From assembly GCA_963971405.1 (NCBI GenBank), contig OZ020491.1:3292910-3356909 (forward strand): a stretch of DNA of 64,000 nt, written 5' to 3'. The notes under the pieces are model-generated. The model was not told the origin of the DNA and did no database searches. It saw only the letters and a program-made list of their open reading frames with translations. The first letter of the stretch is position 1. Each line of letters starts with the position of its first letter. The position numbers and the translations under genes were made by a program. Source of the DNA: Psococerastis gibbosa (taxonomy: Eukaryota; Arthropoda; Insecta; Psocodea; Psocidae). This document shows, in pieces, positions 33,906 to 44,372 of the stretch.

Positions 33906-34929
33906 TAGGTTTTAGGGAGAAATTCGACTCTGTACCAATAATACGTGGTTAGTGAGAGTGTCCGGTATACCCTTAAATTTAACCACTTCACCAGCCTTTT
34001 TAATAATTAACCATAAAAAAATTAAAAAATGGTCGCCAAGACAATAGACACGCAGCTACCAATGGCGTAGGGGCAAAGGTCGCGAGCAGAGGCGGCTTTA
34101 CAAAGGCTGGGATCCCATTCATAGACGATGACGCCGCTTTCATTAGTTTTTTTACAGTAATGGCGGGCCTGTCTTTGGTTATTTTATAGATCGGTTTTAA
34201 TAGCTTCTGAAGGGTCTTTAATATTGGTTTTTGTCTTGGTGAATATATTATTTTATTGCGACTTTTACTGTAATATTATGAGTCATTCTGGGTGTTCTTT
34301 TCTTTATGAAGAATTATTATGAGGAATGGCTGTTAGTGAAAAAGTTGTTTTAAATAGTTTAGGTAGTTTCTTATTGTTATTCTAAGTTCTTCTGATTGTC
34401 CTGCTATTGTCCTCAAAGTATACGTTTTGACATTCAAAGTTTTGCAGGCTGCATACTAGAGCTTAGTTATTCCTTTTGATTACTTCAATGGCGCTATTAG
34501 CCTCCCACGCTGGGTCGGCGGCACAGATCTTTACTTTCCCTATTCTTTATCTTACGATCCATCCTCTGCACCTTCTGGTGACTGCCCAAGGATCCTGAAG
34601 CCCCCCGCCCCCACTTTTGTTAATAAGGACATCCTTGGCCATCCTAGAGGTCTTGTGCCCTCACTCTCTCGTTCCAACAGTTAATCTTCTCCCTTTCTAT
34701 GTTCCCACCATCCTAACCTCCGGTCCCTGGCTTTTTTGGTGTTAGAGGTTACCTGCATTACCATTTGAGTATCTTCGTTTCTCCTCCAGTGCTTATGCTT
34801 GACTTTTACAGGTTTTACTTACTGAACTTGAAACAAGGTCGATCTAATTGACTTGCCATTGAAGGACATTGTCATCGCTGACAAGGTTAAGTTGCTGTAT
34901 TTATTAATATTATATGGACAGTATATAAT
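33906..34929. other. Unassigned sequence
   Basis: No gene or repeat copy recognised. Confidence 0.45.
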
Positions 34930-35325
34930 AAGGTGCCCATTCCATTGACCGGCTAGGGCTATTTCCAAAACAGTGACGTGGTAGCAGACATTCAAGACTT
35001 AGGTGGCGTTTCCACCGACCTCGCATTGCAGAATTGACGGAAATGTTCGTTTTCCTCTATGCCATAGTTAAAATTGATCAATGATCATACAGTAAAATCA
35101 CAAACAAACAAACTAAAATTAAAAAAATGCTTCATGGGATATGTTAATTACAAACATTTTAATAGATTTCTATAAAAAGAAAAACAAACATTTCCGTCAA
35201 TGTCACATGTAATCTGCAATGCGAGGTCGGTGGAGACGCTACCTAAGTCTTGAGTGTCTGCTACCACGTCACCGTTTTGGAAATAGCCCTAGCCGGTCAA
35301 TGGAATGGGCGCCTTATATGCCGTT
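34930..35325. mobile_element. Foldback element (modular group), complete copy
   Basis: Arms of about 110 bp: AAGGTGCCCATTCCATTGAC, CGGCTAGGGCTATTTCC, GACGTGGTAGCAGACATTCA, TTTCCACCGACCTCGCATTG, all repeated in reverse at the right. The core (AAAATTGATCAATGATCATA, AAACATTTTAATAGATTTC) is shared, inverted, with 56358-56770. Confidence 0.88.
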
Positions 35326-35426
35326 GAAAGGGTCCCGACACCTATGTCAGCTCAACTCTCTAAATAATAATAATAATACTGTAGGACGGAGGTACTTGAA
35401 ATTTATACTAAAAACAACAGCCGAAT

Positions 35427-35594
35427 CAGCCCCCATTTTTAGGGGTGGGGGGTAGTTGTGTAGTTGTGGGTCAAAACAGGAAAAACATGTGTAGAATCGA
35501 TTAAATTCGATCGTAATAAATTAATTTACAATAGATTTACCAAATTTTGGGGTGGGGGGGGGGGGGCAGCTACCCCCCTCTGTATCCGTCCTTG
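35427..35594. mobile_element. hAT-like MITE with exact 8-bp duplication (AGCCGAAT)
   Basis: AGCCGAAT lies at 35419-35426 and 35595-35602. The right end is CTGTATCCGTCCTTG; the left end has lost its terminal bases (CAGCCCCCATTTTTAGG). GTAGTTGTGGGTCAAAA and a G run mark the family. Confidence 0.82.
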
Positions 35595-35595
35595 A

Positions 35596-35945
35596 GCCGA
35601 ATCATAGGACCTGCGGTACATTCAGAAGGTATACACAGCCAAGAGCCATTTCGTTACGGTCCCCTCTTTAGAGATTTACTATTTCAAAGATTTTCCCTCT
35701 TACCAAACAACCAACAATATACAAGCAAAGTTTTGTTGAAGTTCTCTTGCTACTTGCCTAGGTGTAAAGTAATAACGTAAAAGTAGGTAATAAAGACTAT
35801 TTTTGTAAGAACAACTCCAAGTTTACTGTCCATATTGTCATTGATTTTATTTGCTCGTTTTACTTTAATTCCCAGAAAAACAGCCGAATCTTAGGACCTA
35901 AAGTTCCTAGGTATACACGGCTAAAAGCCATTTCGTTGAGGGGCC
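35596..35945. repeat. Pair of ~65-bp direct repeats
   Basis: CAGCCGAATCATAGGACCT, GGTATACACAGCCAAGAGCC and ATTTCGTT (from about 35594) recur at about 35880-35940 as CAGCCGAATCTTAGGACCT, GGTATACACGGCTAAAAGCC and ATTTCGTT. Origin unknown. Confidence 0.6.
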
Positions 35946-37409
35946 AACGAGGCGCCTCCGAGACCAAATGGATTGTCTCTCAGTGGATGATCCATTAAAA
36001 GTATTAGCCCCCCGGCAATTCGCTACTGATATTTTACAAAGCTGATTAAAAAATCCCATTGGACCACTCAGTGATGTCTGTAGCGGTGAGGATTTTTTTA
36101 TGGCCGTCGCCGACTACTGTTTCAATTGCGGCAGACTAGGTCATTGTGCATTTTTATGGTCCAAGTGTATTTGGATTGGATGCTGACAGATTAAGGGGGA
36201 GGAATTAATTATGACGGACATCGTGCGTGGGATTAAAGAATAATATGGATTAACGTGTATTATATTTAAAGAGAATCGGAGGGGGAGAAGTGTTGTGGGA
36301 ACATCAAGTATGAAATATCGTAGATCTTTCAAAAATATTCAAGAATTTAAATTCAAGAACTGCTAATAGGTGAATAGGGCTAATAGATCTCGCAACAACT
36401 TAAGTAGCTGCAGATGCTGCGAAAAACAATCTTAGAAGTGTACGCAGTGTCACTGAAGATGTCGATCGCAGGTGTTTACGAAAGGTTTGGAAGTGCCTTT
36501 TCAGATCAACTCCATTCCAGATTCTACTGCTTCATCATTTTGCAATTTTTCCTGTTTTTTAAAATGTATAATGAACTGTACCAAAGAAAAGTGGTTTCGA
36601 TTTTAATATTTTCTCCTTCAAATACACCTGAAAAAATCCTTAAAAACAAGGCTGTAAGTTACAAGTTCTCTCAATAATCAGCATTCAAATTTATTTATTC
36701 CAATTTTTCAACAAGACATGTATCATTAATGACTAATTACTAATTTACTAGGAATCAACCAGGCCAATTGTGTTTCTACGTGCTAGGGCCGGTGCAGTGT
36801 TTCACTTAATTGTGTAGATCCGTAAAGGATACGCATTGATCAATGAATGAATAAATTTCTATTTAATTTACATCAATTTTTATTTTTTTCAAACAGTTTG
36901 AAACAATAGAAACCCCTAACATCACTACTATGAAAATGAAACCATCACTGTTGGCATCACCCGTTTTCAAATATGGTAGCCTATTATTCAAAACTATAAA
37001 CCTACTTCCTCATGTATACCCAATGTTGAATGTACCTAAACGTATAGCATCATGCCGACAAAAGGCAACTATATACTCTAAAAGCAAATTAGTAGGCTAT
37101 AGAGGAGGAAGCATTTTAAGGAGCCAGCAATATGCTCCAGTTACTAAAACCCAATGTGGAGCCCGCCGTTACTATCCAGTCCTCCCTCCAGGCGTTCCAT
37201 CATCTTTGTTAATTAAAACCTGAAGCCCTCCTCTTGTCTTTAGCTACCGAACTGCAGCCTGATTGCTCTTCCCTTCGTTGGTTTCAAGGGCGGTGCGCTG
37301 GATTGTTTTCAGCATGAGACAAGGCTTAAAAAAATGACACTCCTTTTCAAACATAGCTTCTGTACTACCTCTCTCAATTCTGACTTCTCTTTTTCAATAG
37401 CTCCTTGCT
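35946..37409. other. Unassigned sequence
   Basis: Frames of 87 and 97 aa (36414-36677, 36930-37223) have no recognisable domain or good splice borders. Confidence 0.45.
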
Positions 37410-37785
37410 ACTTATTCTTTAAAGGCCTCTTCTGATGCGAAGATCATCCTGGCAATTGAGACCTTGGAGACTGCTGCTCTGAAAAGGGAAGTCGTGCTCT
37501 TCCAAAACCACTGCCTCAGGTTTTTCAACCAGGATATTCTTCTTCTGCTGGGAGCCCTCAGGCCTTATATCTTAACTTGGATTATATCATGCAATATATT
37601 TCATTCCTCATCACATGGCCAAAGTGTTAGTTTCCGTTTCTGTCAGCAGCTAATTGGTTTTTATATCCATGCGCCTCAGAACCTCGGCAATAGGGACAAA
37701 ATCTCTCCAAGATGTGCGCAGCATGCGTCTATATACCAAATCGCATTTCAAATCGACTGATTCTGTTCTTCATAGCTTGTGTAAC
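37410..37785 (-). pseudogene. LINE reverse transcriptase C-terminal relic
   Basis: Reverse complement of the GCAATTGAGACCTTGGAGAC, CTGCTGCTCTGAAAAGGGAA, CACTGCCTCAGGTTTTTCAA segments aligns with 24855-25235. Several small indels break the frame. Confidence 0.7.
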
Positions 37786-37789
37786 GTCC

Positions 37790-39600
37790 ACCATACCATA
37801 TAGATTAAGATGGGTCATTTAGTTCATTAATATCTGTAAATATGCAATTTCGCTTTAAAAAATAATTGCTGAAAGAAAATCCAAATCACTTCTTCCCTAA
37901 AGGCCCAAACTCCAAAATATCAACCCGCGTCATGTGGCTTCAAAAACATGACAAACAAAATTGACCCTCTGGCTGGTCAGGTCTTTTAATCTAATAAAAT
38001 TTTGGAGATTATTAACGCATTGTTTACTTGACAGCTGGATGCAGGTAAACCTGTTCGAAACTTGATGTCATGTCAATTGCTTTTTCAGAAAACGAAAAAT
38101 GACAAAATCTGGCTTTGATGTTCAAGAGGTCCTTCAAATCTCGACAGATTGTATAGGTGCTTATCTAATTAGAAACTTTTTGAATTTTTTTGAATGTCTG
38201 GACTTGTACCTATATTATTATTTTGAAACTTTTATTTAACTTTATTGGGTTCAATGTCAAATCTGTGGTTATGGTGTTTGCATACTTTTTTTTTCATATT
38301 TTGGGGGTATGCTTTTGCGTATGCACTTATATCTTCTGGCCTATCTGGCCAAGAAGTTTGTCTGAACATACAGTATGTTCATCGCTCATGCCAACTAATG
38401 CAATTGACTCGCCACCATTTTTGAATGAAATTCTCTGTGTTGCTGACGTGGACGTATTGCATTTTTGGTGCCATTTACATGTACTTGAAATGTATACAGT
38501 ATGATAGCAATGATAACAAAAACAATGATAATTCCCTTGTCATCGCGCCAATTGTCACTATTTCTATTATAATGGAGGCCTTTATCGTCCGTGATCTACT
38601 GTGCTTCCGCGAAAAAGACATAATTATTATATTCTATTCTGCATTATTCCGCGTAGCCTAACCGTCAATGTGTATGTACATACAGGATGTTGATTAGTAG
38701 TATAGGACGGTTTTTAACTAGTATGTTCTGTAGGCCTAATGTGAAATGTGAATAGATATAAAGACGATATAGTATAGATATACATTATATACACAGACGA
38801 TATGTATATTAATATAAAAACACATCTTGGAGAGATCGTGGCCCTCCTGCAGAGGTTCGGAGGATGCAGAAGGCGAGTTGCTGTGTCGCATGCTTACCCT
38901 CTCGGGGGTATAATGGACACTCTGGAATTAAGTGTAGATTAGCATCACACTGAGATGCATGCCTTCCATTAGAGTGCAAGAAAGTAAATTTTACCGGAAA
39001 CATTACCCCAAAAATAGTGGAGAAGCGCATATCTCTTATAGACCTTATTGATGTGTTTGTAAAAGTTAACTGCACTTCATCTTCTTTATCTAATTGTATT
39101 TTATTTTAAAAATTGGTGTATATTCTACAGCCCTATGTATATATTGTATTCAGTTACCATGCACATAGGTTTCTGTGATCTAACCTAACGCTTGGGAAGG
39201 GAGAGAATGGACCCCCCCCCCTCTCCGATGGCTTCATTTATCTCTTTTGTGTATCAGGCTCTATATTCCGAGTTCCCTAATTCCGGGGCTGTAGATCGGT
39301 ACCATGCGCAATTGCGTACGCTAATATCACAATTAATAAGCTGAAGATTGGGTAGAAATTATAATATTGAGGTTCCAACTATTGAATTGTAAGTGAAGTT
39401 CTTTGGGGGTACCAAAAGGGAAATTTGATTTATTGGGCGACTTCGTTGATTGGTCCTGCTCTGTCTTATATTCTGTGCATAATTTTTTAATAATAATAAA
39501 TCATGAGTCCTCCTTTTTGTTTGAGTCTTTTAATAATTTTGACACAAGGTTTGTTGATAACATTTTTTATTTATTAATTAATTATCTAACTTTATTTATT
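37790..39600. other. Unassigned sequence upstream of the candidate exon
   Basis: No repeat copy recognised apart from a C run near 39212. No other exon with good borders was found. Confidence 0.45.
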
Positions 39601-39609
39601 TGTTTTCAG

Positions 39610-39684
39610 GTTCCCGACCACCCATCCCTTGATGTAATAGGACTCAACAAAAGTAGGCTACTTCCCGGAGATGTGGACTTTATG
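39610..39684 (+). CDS. Candidate 25-codon internal exon, product unknown
   Basis: A 75-nt phase-0 segment lies between a strong acceptor (TTATTTGTTTTCAG, AG at 39608-39609) and a consensus donor (ATG then GTAAGT at 39685). It reads VPDHPSLDVIGLNKSRLLPG then DVDFM. It is more GC-rich and hydrophilic than the AT-rich flanks, as a coding exon would be. I do not recognise the protein. A foldback element starts about 25 bp after the donor. It could be an exon of a gene spanning this region, an old exonised fragment, or chance. Confidence 0.4.
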
Positions 39685-39710
39685 GTAAGTTTATTTTAAT
39701 TAAGTGCTTA

Positions 39711-40093
39711 TTCCACTTACGTCAATAGTCAATAGTAAATGTGGTATTGACGGACATTTCAATTTTTCATTGATACACAAGATTCCACTTGTTTTTTCAA
39801 CTATTGATCACTTTTCTTCTATTGACACGTATGCGCCAAATTTTGAAATTTGTTTGCATTTGTTTTTTGAAATTTTGTTTGGATTTGTTTTCTTCGTACA
39901 CTTATTATTTTTAATAAAACCTAATAATAGTAGGAAATCCGAAGTATTCCATGACGCCATTTTAGTTTGTTATTGTTTGCAGCGCGTGATTTTACTCTAT
40001 GATCATTCATCAATTTTAACTAAGGTATAGAGTAAAATTGAAATGTCCGTCAATACCATATTTACTATTGACTATTGAGGTAGGTGGAATAAG
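39711..40093. mobile_element. Foldback element (modular group), distinct outer arms
   Basis: Arms of about 62 bp: GTGCTTATTCCACTTACGTC, AATAGTCAATAGTAAATGTG, GTATTGACGGACATTTCAAT, inverted at the right end. The core GTGATTTTACTCTATGATCA and ATCAATTTTAACTA matches 34930 and 56358, but the outer arms are different. Confidence 0.85.
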
Positions 40094-40287
40094 CGCCTAA
40101 ATAACTAGTGGCCCGGCGAACTTCGTACCCCTTGACAGTCAATAAATGTGTTGGCGGCAGTTTCAAATTTTCTCGTTCCCTATTGCCTTCACTGCATTTT
40201 TCATTAGGTATAAAATACTTCACTGTTTCCTCTGTTCTTTAACTTTAACATCAATATATAATAGTCTCAAGTTGCTTGGGTGCTGCT

Positions 40288-40668
40288 AATGCTGAGGTCC
40301 TGAGGTGAATGGAAACAGAAGCCGAGTTGCTGCTGACGGTTTAGAAGCAGAAACATACTTCGGCTGTGATGAAGAGCGAAAAGTATCGCCTTCTGCATGT
40401 AATAATCCAAAGGAACAAGACTGAGGGCTGTCGGCAGAAGAAAAACATTCTGGTTGAAAAACGTGAGGCAGTGGTTTGGCAAAAGCACGACTTACCTTTT
40501 CAGAGCGGCAGTCACAAAGGTGGAAGGATGAGTTTGAAACCGACCTTCACGAGTTGGGAGTCCGTAGATGGTGGAGCGTTATACAAAGGCGAGAAGACTG
40601 GATGAGTGTTGTTGAGCATGCCAAAGCTCATCAAGGGCAAGAGCCAGAAGAAGAAGAAGAATTGCCAT
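40288..40668 (+). pseudogene. LINE reverse transcriptase C-terminus and 3' end relic
   Basis: Reads NAEVLR, AEAELLL-type sequence, KSEKYRLLHVIIQ, then in another frame RQSQRWKDEFETDLHELG, RRWWSVIQRREDWMSVVEHA and KAHQG, ending in (GAA)n. RWKD...L...G..W......R..W..VVE.AKAH is the usual protein end of this LINE type. Two frames, so broken. Confidence 0.78.
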
Positions 40669-40679
40669 GATGATCGCCA

Positions 40680-41190
40680 ATCTTTGATAGGAGAGCTGTT
40701 ATTTCTCAAGAGCATACGCGGCCTCCTTGCCCCCTTGTGTATATCCTCCCGTATACGCCCACACATAATTTTTAACAGGCACATACCCGAATTCTTATTT
40801 GAAATCTTGACATCAGCCCCATTTCGAGCTCCAACAGCAGCAGTTTGAACGAATTTGAGCGGGACATCTGTTGGCAGGGGTGGTTTTTTGGGGAGGTCGT
40901 GTGTCAGATGGATGGCCACTAATTCAGAAGGGTGACATTTAGGGGGTGACAACCGCCACTCCATATTCCCATATGTCACATCAGTGTAACCCGTTCGTAT
41001 ATTTATGGATTTACGCCATGGAAAAAGACATTTGAAGAGTTGGTGACGTCAAGCCCTGTTACGGTCTAATTTTACTGGTGACGTCATTAGCCACTATACT
41101 GTTAATTGGGAGCCTTTTTTCATAAGCGGGAAGGGGGGGGGGGTTGGAAACGTCCCTTACGGTAAAGCCATACCGCAATACCGGAGTAAC
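40680..41190. other. Unassigned sequence
   Basis: No gene; a G run at about 41133-41142 is the only marked feature. Confidence 0.4.
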
Positions 41191-41204
41191 TCTGGTAAGG
41201 CCAT

Positions 41205-41285
41205 GCCCAGGTTTTGATTTTTTTTAACGAAATTCAGGGCGGGTCCGGACCCGCTGACCATGCCGGAGTTTACCACGTGACACGG
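41205..41285. mobile_element. Poly-G hAT-like fragment
   Basis: AAGGCCATGCCCAGGTTTTG, GGCGGGTCCGGACCCGCTGA and GACCATGCCGGAG resemble the CAAGGCCGTGCCCAGG type at 8936. Confidence 0.5.
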
Positions 41286-41644
41286 TCAGGCGAGGTTTTG
41301 GGCCCTGACCAAACATCACAAACAGAAAGAAAACCGTCTACCAATTCTGAATTTTGAAGCCTACGCGCAGAATGCAACTGGACTTAATAATTCACATTGT
41401 AACCCATCATACATTACAATACAAGTAATTAAAGTGAGTTTACTATGCGTAAGTCTTCACTCAATCATAAAACCTCCTCACTATAGATTTTCAGACCTCC
41501 CCCCTCCAAAACTTTCTGATCCGGTAGTGGAAGTTATAATGAGAAAGGAAAGAAAGAAATGCATCATTATTTGCAATTTAAAGTCATCAAGTCCTTTTCC
41601 CTCACCGAAGACCTTTCAAAAACGATAAATGAGCAACAATCAGT

Positions 41645-41895
41645 AGTTTGTTTATACCTGATTGAATGAATGAAACGTGTATTGAATATAAAAAAATAAT
41701 AATAATACACTAAAATTGTAAGGTCTACTAGTGAGGACTATTAGATCTATAACAATTTTCCCTGTCCTAAAACTAAAATAAAACATAAAATTACATTACA
41801 CATGTTATTGCATATTATAATGTGCATGCATTTAAGCTAAGCTAACATATTTATAACCTATCTCATGTAAACACATACAAGTCTAGGCCACTAGA
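41645..41895. repeat. Dispersed repeat F, copy 1
   Basis: GAATGAATGAAACGTGTATT, AACAATTTTCCCTGTCCTA, ACATATTTATAAC and CTCATGTAAACACATACAAG correspond in order to 58335-58570. Class unknown; order and poly-T-like start suggest a LINE 3' end in reverse. Confidence 0.5.
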
Positions 41896-41899
41896 AAAA

Positions 41900-43056
41900 T
41901 CCTAGAAAAATTGCTGGCGCCTATGTCCCAAAGTTACCCGAATCCAACCGACTGTGAATCAACCAGGCGCCCCTGCAACCGTACCTACACAAAGTCAATT
42001 TAATATATTGCTTAAAGTAGTAGGAAAAAACAATCCATAAAAACAAATTGGCTCCAGAAAGCGAAAAAAAAAAGAAAATTAGCGCGGCCTGCCCTTTATA
42101 CACAAGGTCCGGAAGAAGCCCATTACGGTTTTCGCAAAACTTCATTAATTTACCGGTTAAGTAGCTTCCATAAGCTAAGTAGGGCGTACCTGAATTGGAT
42201 GCGGCTCGTTTTTGAGCCCCTCTTCAAGGGCCCCAATCTTTGAGATCAGATTGAAGGGGCTTTTGTCCCGGAATTAAGATGGTAAACTAATAAGTGTTCA
42301 TGGGGAGTGACTTGGTGAATTTAACAATTGTAAAGAAAGGTAGTTCTTCTGGTAAATTGGACTGCTAGATCCTTTGGAGGTGCTACTGTGTGTACAAAAA
42401 AATAAGGTACAAAAGCTGTGTGTTGTACTTTTTAATTTTTCTCTGCTGCCTGACTAGTTTTGAGCCCTTGTTTACAATGACGACAGCATATTTTGGACGT
42501 CGTCTCGTATTGATATTTCTGACGTTTTTATTGTCTTTATTGTCAGCCGTGTGACCCTCAGGGCTCAGGGGTATTATATTCGGATGTATGTACTGTAGCG
42601 TTTGAGACTCTTCGGTTCATAGAAAACTTTTCTGCTTATCTACGGCTAGGGCTGCTATCAACAGCAATTTTCAGTTTTTATGGTGTACTTCCAGTAATCA
42701 TATACTACCTTTTTTAGTATGAATTTGGTATCTTTAGTTTTTTGGGAGGTTCTAAGTCTCTAACCCAAGAGTCTGACGTTTTTTAGAGACAATAATTGCT
42801 ATGTTTCAACAGTTTTTAATAAAAAAAATATAGTTAAAAAATCTATTTTTCTTTTTTAATTTGCTTCGGTTGTTGCGTGAGGCAAGAGCGAGGCCCCGGG
42901 CGATTGCCCTGTTCGCCACCCCTTAACTCCGCCCCTGGCAAGAAGCATAATAAAGCAAGTAGCAACAGCCTCCGATATACAATACGAATAATACAATAAT
43001 GAAAGTGCCGATGACCAATTTAGAAACCACTTCGTAAAATTTATCTGCCGGCAAGT

Positions 43057-43058
<2 letters not shown>
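41900..43058. other. Unassigned sequence
   Basis: No gene or repeat copy recognised. A short stem GAGCCCCTCTTC / GAAGGGGCTTTT lies near 42216-42263. Confidence 0.45.

Positions 43059-43092
<34 letters not shown>
43059..43092. repeat. (TA)n microsatellite
   Basis: 17 uninterrupted TA units. Confidence 0.95.
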
Positions 43093-43095
<3 letters not shown>

Positions 43096-43254
43096 TACAA
43101 TACAACACAGTACAACACAACATGCCCTACTCCCTATGCCCATACCCTACACATAAAATATATAAGAATATATTAAGAATATATAAATATACCCTGTCCC
43201 AAAGCATTGGGGATCCTTCTTGAACATAATATTACTTTAGAGAAAGATAAAAGT

Positions 43255-43325
43255 GGGAACGGGATTCGAACCATGGTGTCCATCTAGCCGGGGTGATATG
43301 CTAACCACTGCACTGCCCTTTGGCT
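43255..43325 (-). pseudogene. tRNA pseudogene / tRNA-like sequence
   Basis: The minus strand has GGGCAGTGCAGTGGTTAGC (A box) and ATGGTTCGAATCCCG (perfect B box) at tRNA spacing, ending CCCA. The acceptor halves GGGCAGT and CGTTCCC mispair at three positions, and no clean anticodon stem forms. Confidence 0.65.
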
Positions 43326-43327
43326 AA

Positions 43328-43699
43328 AAAATGAAGTCAGTTACTAATTTCTTTACTTTAAAATTTGTAATTTATGTGCTGTACGTATTTAGGGAGAAAT
43401 TTCCAAATATTTTGTAAGTAAAGAAATTTCACACAGCCATAATGGTTTATGAAAATAATCTTATGAAAAACTCATAAAAAATACAAGTTTCCTATGGGTA
43501 ATTCCTAACAATTCCCAAAACAGAAAACTTTTCTTCGAGTAAATTTGTCCCTTCGAGACAGTAAGCATAATTCTACCTCCTTGAACGGTTGTTTTGTTGA
43601 GTTCATTCAATCTTACCAAGAACAGTTGAAAAGTTTGCCTTTTGAAAGTTTGCTCGCAAAAATTGTTCTGGAAGTTGAAGGGAACGGTCCTTAAAAGCA
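43328..43699. other. Unassigned AT-rich sequence
   Basis: No repeat copy recognised. Confidence 0.4.
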
Positions 43700-43715
43700 G
43701 ACTATTCACCCGACT

Positions 43716-43905
43716 GTGGTTCACTGAGAGTTATATATAGAAGAGATGGGACATTTAATGAGCGCGCCAAAATATTTTTTAATGCCACGGCTCCTGCTGT
43801 GACTATAGCCATTGAAAATACGTACCAGGTGGCTAGGATTTCAAAAAAATATATTTTTGGCGCGCATGAATGCCCCATCGCCCCTATATGGAACTCCAGA
43901 TTTAC
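43716..43905. repeat. Foldback repeat G, copy 1
   Basis: Arms of about 60 bp: GAGATGGGACATTTAATGAG, CGCGCCAAAATATTTTTT, inverted as TATATTTTTGGCGCGCATGA, ATGCCCCATCGCCCC. Relatives at 53756 and 59340. Confidence 0.7.
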
Positions 43906-44059
43906 CATTAATGCATATAATCTCTTTATTGCACTTTTTCTTGGGTAATAATATTGCAGGTGAAAAATTACATGAGCTACGGTTGTTTTCTTTAAATGAA
44001 TTTTTCATGTCCTATCATTTTCATATTGCCTCTTTCAGTTCTTCTGACTTCTGACTGAA

Positions 44060-44178
44060 CTCGCGAGTTGGGTGTCCGTAGATGGCAGAGTGTTGTACAA
44101 AACCGAGATGACTGGAGGAGTGTTTTCGAGCAGCCCAAAGCCCATCAAGGGCTTTAGAGCCAGAAGAAGAAGAATTAA
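44060..44178 (+). pseudogene. LINE 3' end relic
   Basis: GAGTTGGGTGTCCGTAGATG, GAGATGACTGGAGGAGTG and CCCATCAAGGGC to the (GAA)n tail align with 40548-40668. Only the last 120 bp remain. Confidence 0.7.
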
Positions 44179-44184
44179 TGGCGA

Positions 44185-44372
44185 CTTCGATGGCCAGGTG
44201 GTAACGTGCTTGCACTTATGCGAGCCAATACACGCCATGCAATCGGAGACGTGTCGTATCTCAACACGGGTACTAACCTACAGAGGCGACTGGAAGAGGT
44301 CAATCGGATACATTCATTAAATTGTTTGTATGCGATTTATCTTTTTATAAAAAAAAAAAAAAAAAAAAAATA
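44185..44372 (+). mobile_element. SINE-B with intact poly(A) tail
   Basis: Head GGCCAGGTGGTAACGTGC (A-box-like), CCATGCAATCGGAGACGTGT, GGTCAATCGGATACATTCAT, then ATTGTTTGTATGCGATTTA and an uninterrupted A run at 44349-44370. It directly follows the LINE 3' end. The intact tail suggests a young copy. Confidence 0.8.

Noticed and set aside
36414-37223. Two + frames as exons upstream of the 39610 candidate
   Set aside because: No acceptor/donor pair fits their frames and neither has domain features.
39610-39684. The 39610 candidate as the missing Sp8/9 first exon, because both contain a DHP(S/G)L string
   Set aside because: It lacks an upstream ATG context, the rest of the sequence does not resemble Sp N-termini, and joining it would put the DHP string twice in the protein.
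40512-40979. 155-aa minus-strand frame
   Set aside because: Antisense of the LINE 3' end at 40288-40668 continued into unassigned DNA.
43255-43325. Functional tRNA gene on the minus strand
   Set aside because: A and B boxes are good, but the acceptor stem mispairs at several positions, so it is listed as a pseudogene.
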